From a bacterium (GTDB lineage: Bacteria > Patescibacteriota > Patescibacteriia > UBA1558 > S5-K13), in contig JAIOTH010000156.1 of the NCBI GenBank assembly GCA_021106915.1, positions 1 to 15,572 on the forward strand: DNA of 15,572 bases. The letters run 5' to 3'. A program made the translations under genes and the position numbers. Shown here in pieces: positions 12,501 to 15,572 of the stretch. The notes beneath the pieces were generated by a model. The model was given only the letters and a program-made list of their open reading frames with translations, ran no database searches and was not told the DNA's origin. How positions within the stretch are numbered: position 1 is the stretch's first letter; the number at the start of each line of letters is the position of its first letter.

Positions 12501-14003
12501 TTATTTATATTCAAACATTTCATGTTTCAAAGCTACTTTTTGACCTAAATCTAAACGAGAGTCAGAAACTGCATATAATGTTACTAATAGATCGCCAGTT
12601 TTGACTTTATCGCCAGCATGAACATGAAAATATAGTCCAGCTTCTTTAATTCGTGGATTACCTAAAGCTCGAGCTAATTCAAAAATTCTTTTATTGTGAA
12701 TAAGATTAATAGTTCCTGACTGAGGAGCTCGGTATTCATAAGTTTTATTACCTGGTTTTAAATCACTAGATTTAATATTTTCGTTACCACCTTGATTTTT
12801 AACAATTTCTTGAAATTTTCGATAAGCCTGCCCGCTCATTAAAGTTTTTTTAGCTAAATCATATCCCTTTCCTGGTTTAGCTTTTTCAACAGCTTCTAAT
12901 AATTTACCAGACATTTTTAAGGCATCTTCCTCTAATTGTAAAGATTTTTTTTTATCTTGTTCATAAACCATTAAAAATTCTTGGCATTCCAAAATCGGTC
13001 CGACAGCATTTCCATCCATATCTCGAATTTCTCTTTTATAAATAACAACATTAATATCAAATTCTTTACCTAAAGTTTCAAATTTAGTTTTTACTTCATT
13101 AAATTCTTCATCAGTAATTTTTGCTCCAATGCCAACTGGGACATCAAAGATAACAGTATTTACTCCTTGAGCTATTTTTTTAGCTAAAATACTGGAGACA
13201 AATTTATCAATTGATTCAATTCCAATAGTTTTTTGAATTTTAATAATTTCATCATCAGCTGGTGCTAAATCTAAACCACCACCCCAAACCATAAAAGCAC
13301 CAGATTTTTCAATCATTTCTTCTAATTGTTCTTTTTTAAAGGACATGGGCATAATCACTTCTAACATGTCAGTAGTAGCACTAGCACTTGTGACAGCTCG
13401 AGTAGATGTATTTGGAACTATAATACCATTAGCAGCAATAATTGGGATGATTAAAGGAGTAATTCCTTTCCCAGCTACGCCTCCAATAGAATGTTTATCG
13501 GCTGTTATTCCTGTAAATTTTAAAATTTCTCCAGTCATAGCTAGGGCTTTGGTCATGTGTTTTATTTCTTCATTGTCAAAGCCAGGACAATAGCCGGTAG
13601 AAATGAATAAAGTTTTGAAAATTTTTGATAAATGTCCACTAGCAATATCTTTCATAATGACATGAAAATCTTCATAACTTAATTTTTTACCAGATAATTT
13701 TTTACGAATTGCTTCAATAGCTTCGGATTTATTAAAGAGTTTCATTTCAGCAATAGCATCATCTTCAATGCCATATTTTTGCCAAATATCTTCATAAATA
13801 CCAATCTGTCCCTCTTCGACAAAATCATTGGTGGTATCAATTACCACAATAATATGTTTTTCAACATTGTCGATTTTTAATTCCACTCGATCTCCTCTAT
13901 TCAAACCAATGCCAAATTGTTCAGCATCTTTGTCGTTAATTAGACAAATTAAATTATCACCAGAAGTGATATCTAGTTTTTTTGCTTTTAAAAAATAAGA
14001 CAT
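12501..14003 (-). CDS. deoA: AMP phosphorylase, archaeal-type (thymidine phosphorylase superfamily)
   Basis: 500 residues. An N-terminal domain of about 85 residues (MSYFLKAKKLDITSGDNLICLIN...) is typical of archaeal AMP phosphorylase and absent from ordinary thymidine phosphorylases (about 440 aa). The catalytic part has the phosphate-binding signature DKHSIGGVAGKG (169-180), TRAVTSASATTDMLE (201-215) and GGGLDLAPADDEIIKIQK. The C-terminal alpha/beta domain carries AGLYFHVHAGDKVKTGDLL. The enzyme converts AMP and phosphate into adenine and ribose-1,5-bisphosphate, the entry to the nucleotide-salvage route with R15P isomerase and form III RuBisCO known in archaea and many Patescibacteria; neither partner is in this window. 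The start is the ATG at 14003 and there is no Shine-Dalgarno. Its own promoter is at 14139-14166. Confidence 0.9.
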   Translation of the reverse strand: MSYFLKAKKLDITSGDNLICLINDKDAEQFGIGLNRGDRVELKIDNVEKHIIVVIDTTNDFVEEGQIGIYEDIWQKYGIEDDAIAEMKLFNKSEAIEAIRKKLSGKKLSYEDFHVIMKDIASGHLSKIFKTLFISTGYCPGFDNEEIKHMTKALAMTGEILKFTGITADKHSIGGVAGKGITPLIIPIIAANGIIVPNTSTRAVTSASATTDMLEVIMPMSFKKEQLEEMIEKSGAFMVWGGGLDLAPADDEIIKIQKTIGIESIDKFVSSILAKKIAQGVNTVIFDVPVGIGAKITDEEFNEVKTKFETLGKEFDINVVIYKREIRDMDGNAVGPILECQEFLMVYEQDKKKSLQLEEDALKMSGKLLEAVEKAKPGKGYDLAKKTLMSGQAYRKFQEIVKNQGGNENIKSSDLKPGNKTYEYRAPQSGTINLIHNKRIFELARALGNPRIKEAGLYFHVHAGDKVKTGDLLVTLYAVSDSRLDLGQKVALKHEMFEYK

Positions 14004-14035
14004 AAAATTAGTTATTAGGTATTAATTATTAGCTT

Positions 14036-14086
14036 ACCTGTCTGCATGCCTACATTACATTTCGGCATGTAAACCGACAGGCAGGT
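14036..14086. repeat. Palindromic repeat ACCTGTCTG...CAGGCAGGT upstream of the AMP phosphorylase gene
   Basis: Outer arms ACCTGTCTG (14036-14044) and CAGGCAGGT (14078-14086) have one G-U-type mismatch. Inner arms are GCATGCC (14044-14050) and GGCATGT (14064-14070). It is much richer in G+C than the flanks. In the RNA it would form a long hairpin in the leader between the promoter and the start codon. It resembles the CCTGCCTG-type dispersed repeats of CPR genomes (recollection, unverified). Confidence 0.7.
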
Positions 14087-14138
14087 AGAGATTAAAGATT
14101 TTTTAATCATTATAAGTTAAGTTCTAATAGATAATTTA

Positions 14139-14166
14139 ATTTTATAGCATAGCGACAAAAAGTCAA
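14139..14166 (-). promoter_or_regulatory. Promoter of the AMP phosphorylase gene, overlapping the upstream terminator
   Basis: Minus strand -35 TTGACT (14161-14166), a 16-base spacer and -10 TAAAAT (14139-14144). The -35 begins within the T-run of the terminator at 14165-14210. The leader is about 130 bases and includes the palindrome at 14036-14086. Confidence 0.65.
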
Positions 14167-14210
14167 AAAAAACAACCCTTCCTAGATCGATTAGATTTTG
14201 GGAAGGGTTG
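14165..14210 (-). terminator. Strong Rho-independent terminator of the structured RNA
   Basis: The minus strand has the perfect stem CAACCCTTCC / GGAAGGGTTG (plus-strand arms 14201-14210 and 14173-14182), with an 18-base loop, followed by TTTTTTTT. It defines the 3' end of the upstream non-coding transcript. Confidence 0.9.
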
Positions 14211-14434
14211 AGGGAGTGATGAGTGGCTGAGTGGAAAAATACACCACTCATCTGTATTTGCGAGCTGAAAAGCAAGACCTGTCACAAGACAGGTAGGAGG
14301 CAAAAGCTCGCTGGGATTTTTTTTGTCAAATTCCTCCAAAGTGATTGAGAGAAGCTAAGAATTGTTTTTTTGAGTTGTTTATTATTTTTGCTTCGTGGTC
14401 GCTTCTCTCAATCTATATATATGAATTATCATAT
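14166..14434 (-). ncRNA. Unassigned structured non-coding RNA, about 270 nt
   Basis: A complete transcription unit without a plausible ORF: promoter TTGACA-N16-TAGAAT just upstream and a strong terminator at the end. Minus-strand structure, 5' to 3': a 13-bp perfect stem GATTGAGAGAAGC / GCTTCTCTCAATC (plus-strand arms 14401-14413 and 14343-14355) around a 45-nt A-rich loop; a 7-bp stem GCGAGCT / AGCTCGC (14305-14311 and 14260-14266) enclosing the hairpin ACCTGTC-TTGT-GACAGGT (14277-14294); a 9-bp stem GATGAGTGG / CCACTCATC (about 14244-14252 and 14219-14227) with a competing AAATACA / TGTATTT helix; then the terminator. A GGAGG (14333-14337) could pair with CCTCC (14296-14300). Hallmarks of tmRNA, RNase P, SRP and T-box RNAs are absent. 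It could be a divergent 6S-like or other regulatory RNA. Confidence 0.6.
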
Positions 14435-14440
14435 AAAAAT

Positions 14441-14468
14441 ATTCTATAGTATTTAAAAATTTTGTCAA
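14441..14468 (-). promoter_or_regulatory. Promoter of the structured RNA
   Basis: Minus strand -35 TTGACA (14463-14468, perfect), a 16-base spacer and -10 TAGAAT (14441-14446). As at the infA operon, the -35 is created at the outer edge of an inverted-repeat element (AACAGGGT followed by TGACA). Confidence 0.7.
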
Positions 14469-14606
14469 CCCTGTTAAACAATTTTATCCTTTCAGGGATA
14501 AAATTAAAATTTAAAATATATAATAAATCATTACTAATTAATTTGTTTTTCTAGTAATTATATTTTATATTTCACAACAGTGTCCTTAAATTTTATTTAA
14601 CAGGGT
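14468..14606. repeat. Short inverted-repeat element 3 (inverted copy of 1233-1382)
   Basis: A 139-bp element bounded by ACCCTGTT (14468-14475) and AACAGGGT (14599-14606), with extended end similarity (TTAAACAATTTTAT against TTAAATAAAATTTA) and CA on each flank. Read on the minus strand it aligns base for base with the element at 1233-1382 over most of its length. Its terminal hairpin ATTTTATCC-N6-GGATAAAAT lacks the extra stem of the other copy. It is non-coding. Confidence 0.75.
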
Positions 14607-14608
14607 CA

Positions 14609-14653
14609 ACCCCGTTAAAGAATTAATTGTTCTAAAGATTTATTTAACAGGGT
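14609..14653. repeat. Short inverted-repeat element 4
   Basis: A 45-bp element bounded by ACCCCGTT (14609-14616) and AACAGGGT (14646-14653). It is abutted to element 3 with a single CA between them and has CA again on its right. It is the shortest member of the family seen here and lies directly after the beta-CASP nuclease stop codon in transcription order. Confidence 0.6.
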
Positions 14654-14667
14654 CAAGGCTAACGATT

Positions 14668-15572
14668 TTAAATTTGATATTTTTGGTCATATTCCGGGAT
14701 AATAGTTTCAATATTTTTATTTATAGCTTCAGCTAATTTTTTATTTTCCAGTTCTTCGCCATGCATAATAAATACTTTTTTTAAGTCTTTGATTTTATTT
14801 AACCAATTTAATAATTGTTGGTGATCAGCATGAGTAGAAAAAGAGCCAGTTTTAGTTATTTGGCAATTAACATCTATTGTTTTATCATGAATAATTACAC
14901 TTTTAGCTCCTTCAATTAATTCTCTACCTAAAGTACCTTGAGCTTGGTAAGACATAAAAAAGACGTGATTATTAGGATTGCTGAGATTACGTTTAAGGTG
15001 ATGAGGAATTCTACCGCCAGTACACATGCCACTGCTAGCTAAAATTATTTTTGGACTACGAGCTGTATTGATTTTCATTGATTCATCACGAGTTTTGGTA
15101 AATTTTAGATTAGGAAAATCAAAAATATTATCACCAGATTTTAATAAAAATTCAGCCTCTTGATCATATAGATTATCATATTTTTGATATATTCTAGTAG
15201 CTCTAATAGCCAAAGGACTGTCAAAAAATACAGGAATTTTAGGAATTATTTTATTTTCTACTAAATGATTAAGTTGGTATAAAACTTCTTGGGATCTTTC
15301 CATGGCAAAAACAGGCATGATTAAAGTAGCTCTTCTTTTAATATTGTCTAGAATAATATCTTTAAATATTTGAGCTCCTTTTTCTTTTGATTCATGTAAA
15401 CGACCACCATAAGTTGATTCAATAAATAAAATATCTCCTTTTTTTATAAAATCAGGATCAGCAATAATCGGAGCTGGTGGATTACCTAAATCTCCGGAGA
15501 AAATTAATTTTTTAGTTTCCTTTTCATCTTGTAACCAGATTTCAAAAATACTGGATCCTAGAATATGTCCAG
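14668..15572 (-). CDS. Beta-CASP metallo-beta-lactamase RNA nuclease, C-terminal two thirds (5' end outside the window)
   Basis: An open frame of about 300 codons enters from the right edge, and the ATG at 15318 is internal, not the start. Visible motifs in order are GHILGSS (metal-binding His, first residues), FSGDLG (Asp27), ESTYGGRLH (51-59), the beta-CASP segment with FFDSPLA (about 115-121), SSGMCTGGR (179-187) and KTGSFSTHADHQQLL (about 240-254), with the motif C His, then FIMHGEE. This matches the CPSF/Ysh1-like RNA-specificity family (COG1236 type, 450-480 aa), two-zinc endo/exoribonucleases that process or degrade RNA in the cytoplasm. The catalytic HxHxDH motif would lie beyond the edge. 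The frame is unbroken to the TAA at 14668. No terminator is obvious after it, only inverted-repeat elements. Confidence 0.9.
   Translation of the reverse strand, partial: GHILGSSIFEIWLQDEKETKKLIFSGDLGNPPAPIIADPDFIKKGDILFIESTYGGRLHESKEKGAQIFKDIILDNIKRRATLIMPVFAMERSQEVLYQLNHLVENKIIPKIPVFFDSPLAIRATRIYQKYDNLYDQEAEFLLKSGDNIFDFPNLKFTKTRDESMKINTARSPKIILASSGMCTGGRIPHHLKRNLSNPNNHVFFMSYQAQGTLGRELIEGAKSVIIHDKTIDVNCQITKTGSFSTHADHQQLLNWLNKIKDLKKVFIMHGEELENKKLAEAINKNIETIIPEYDQKYQI

Noticed and set aside
14281..14330. TTG-initiated leader peptide of about 15 codons after GGAGG inside the structured RNA
   Set aside because: The spacing from GGAGG to TTG is only 3 bases, the frame crosses the hairpin stem, and the GGAGG can pair with a downstream CCTCC. 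It is not convincing.
14166..14434. tmRNA, RNase P RNA, SRP RNA, T-box or 6S RNA as identity of the structured RNA
   Set aside because: I looked for a tRNA-like end with a T-loop motif, the RNase P core GAGGAAAGTCC, the SRP tetraloop domain and the T-box bulge and found none. 6S cannot be excluded by eye but the helices do not form its single long rod, so no name is given.
15119..15318. ATG at 15318 as the start of the beta-CASP nuclease
   Set aside because: The frame continues upstream without a stop to the window edge and contains the family motifs FSGDLG and ESTYGGR, so the true start is outside the window.

Overview
The window is AT-rich, and every convincing gene lies on the minus strand. 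The gene content points to a small-genome bacterium of the Patescibacteria (CPR), probably a Parcubacteria-type lineage. The evidence is an archaeal-type AMP phosphorylase, an alanyl-tRNA synthetase that stops after its editing domain, a beta-CASP metallo-beta-lactamase ribonuclease, a short hicB-hicA pair and an infA-rpmJ-rpsM-rpsK translation operon. This assignment is inferred from gene types, not from a search.

In transcription order (right to left) the layout is as follows. First comes the 3' part of an RNA-processing beta-CASP nuclease (14668-15572). Next is a 664-base gap that holds short inverted-repeat elements and what looks like a free-standing structured RNA with its own promoter and terminator (about 14166-14434). 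Then come AMP phosphorylase (deoA type, 12501-14003), a palindromic repeat island, mnmA (11226-12287) and a terminator. Two large secreted beta-helix proteins follow (6818-10858, 1346 aa; 4413-6518, 701 aa), each with a nearly identical promoter and leader and its own terminator. Two tiny one-helix membrane peptides (4192-4281 and 4087-4173) form a mini-operon with strong Shine-Dalgarno sites. Then come alaS, hicBA and, after a second cluster of inverted-repeat elements, the infA-rpmJ-rpsM-rpsK operon, which runs off the left edge.

The housekeeping genes serve translation (infA, S13, S11, L36, AlaS), tRNA thiolation (MnmA), nucleotide salvage (AMP phosphorylase) and RNA turnover. None has a convincing Shine-Dalgarno site. 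In contrast, all four genes of the block 4087-10858 have a clear GGAGG, so this block looks like a separate module. The larger secreted protein ends in the NYPNPFNP-type tail usual in Bacteroidota and Cloacimonadota type IX secretion substrates, which is unexpected in a patescibacterium and suggests lateral acquisition.

The most interesting unexplained signals are (1) the roughly 270-nt structured RNA, (2) a family of short elements bounded by ACCCTGTT/AACAGGGT and flanked by CA, two of which appear to supply the -35 box of a neighbouring promoter, (3) the duplicated leaders with two palindromes at the same spacing, and (4) the tandem tiny membrane ORFs.
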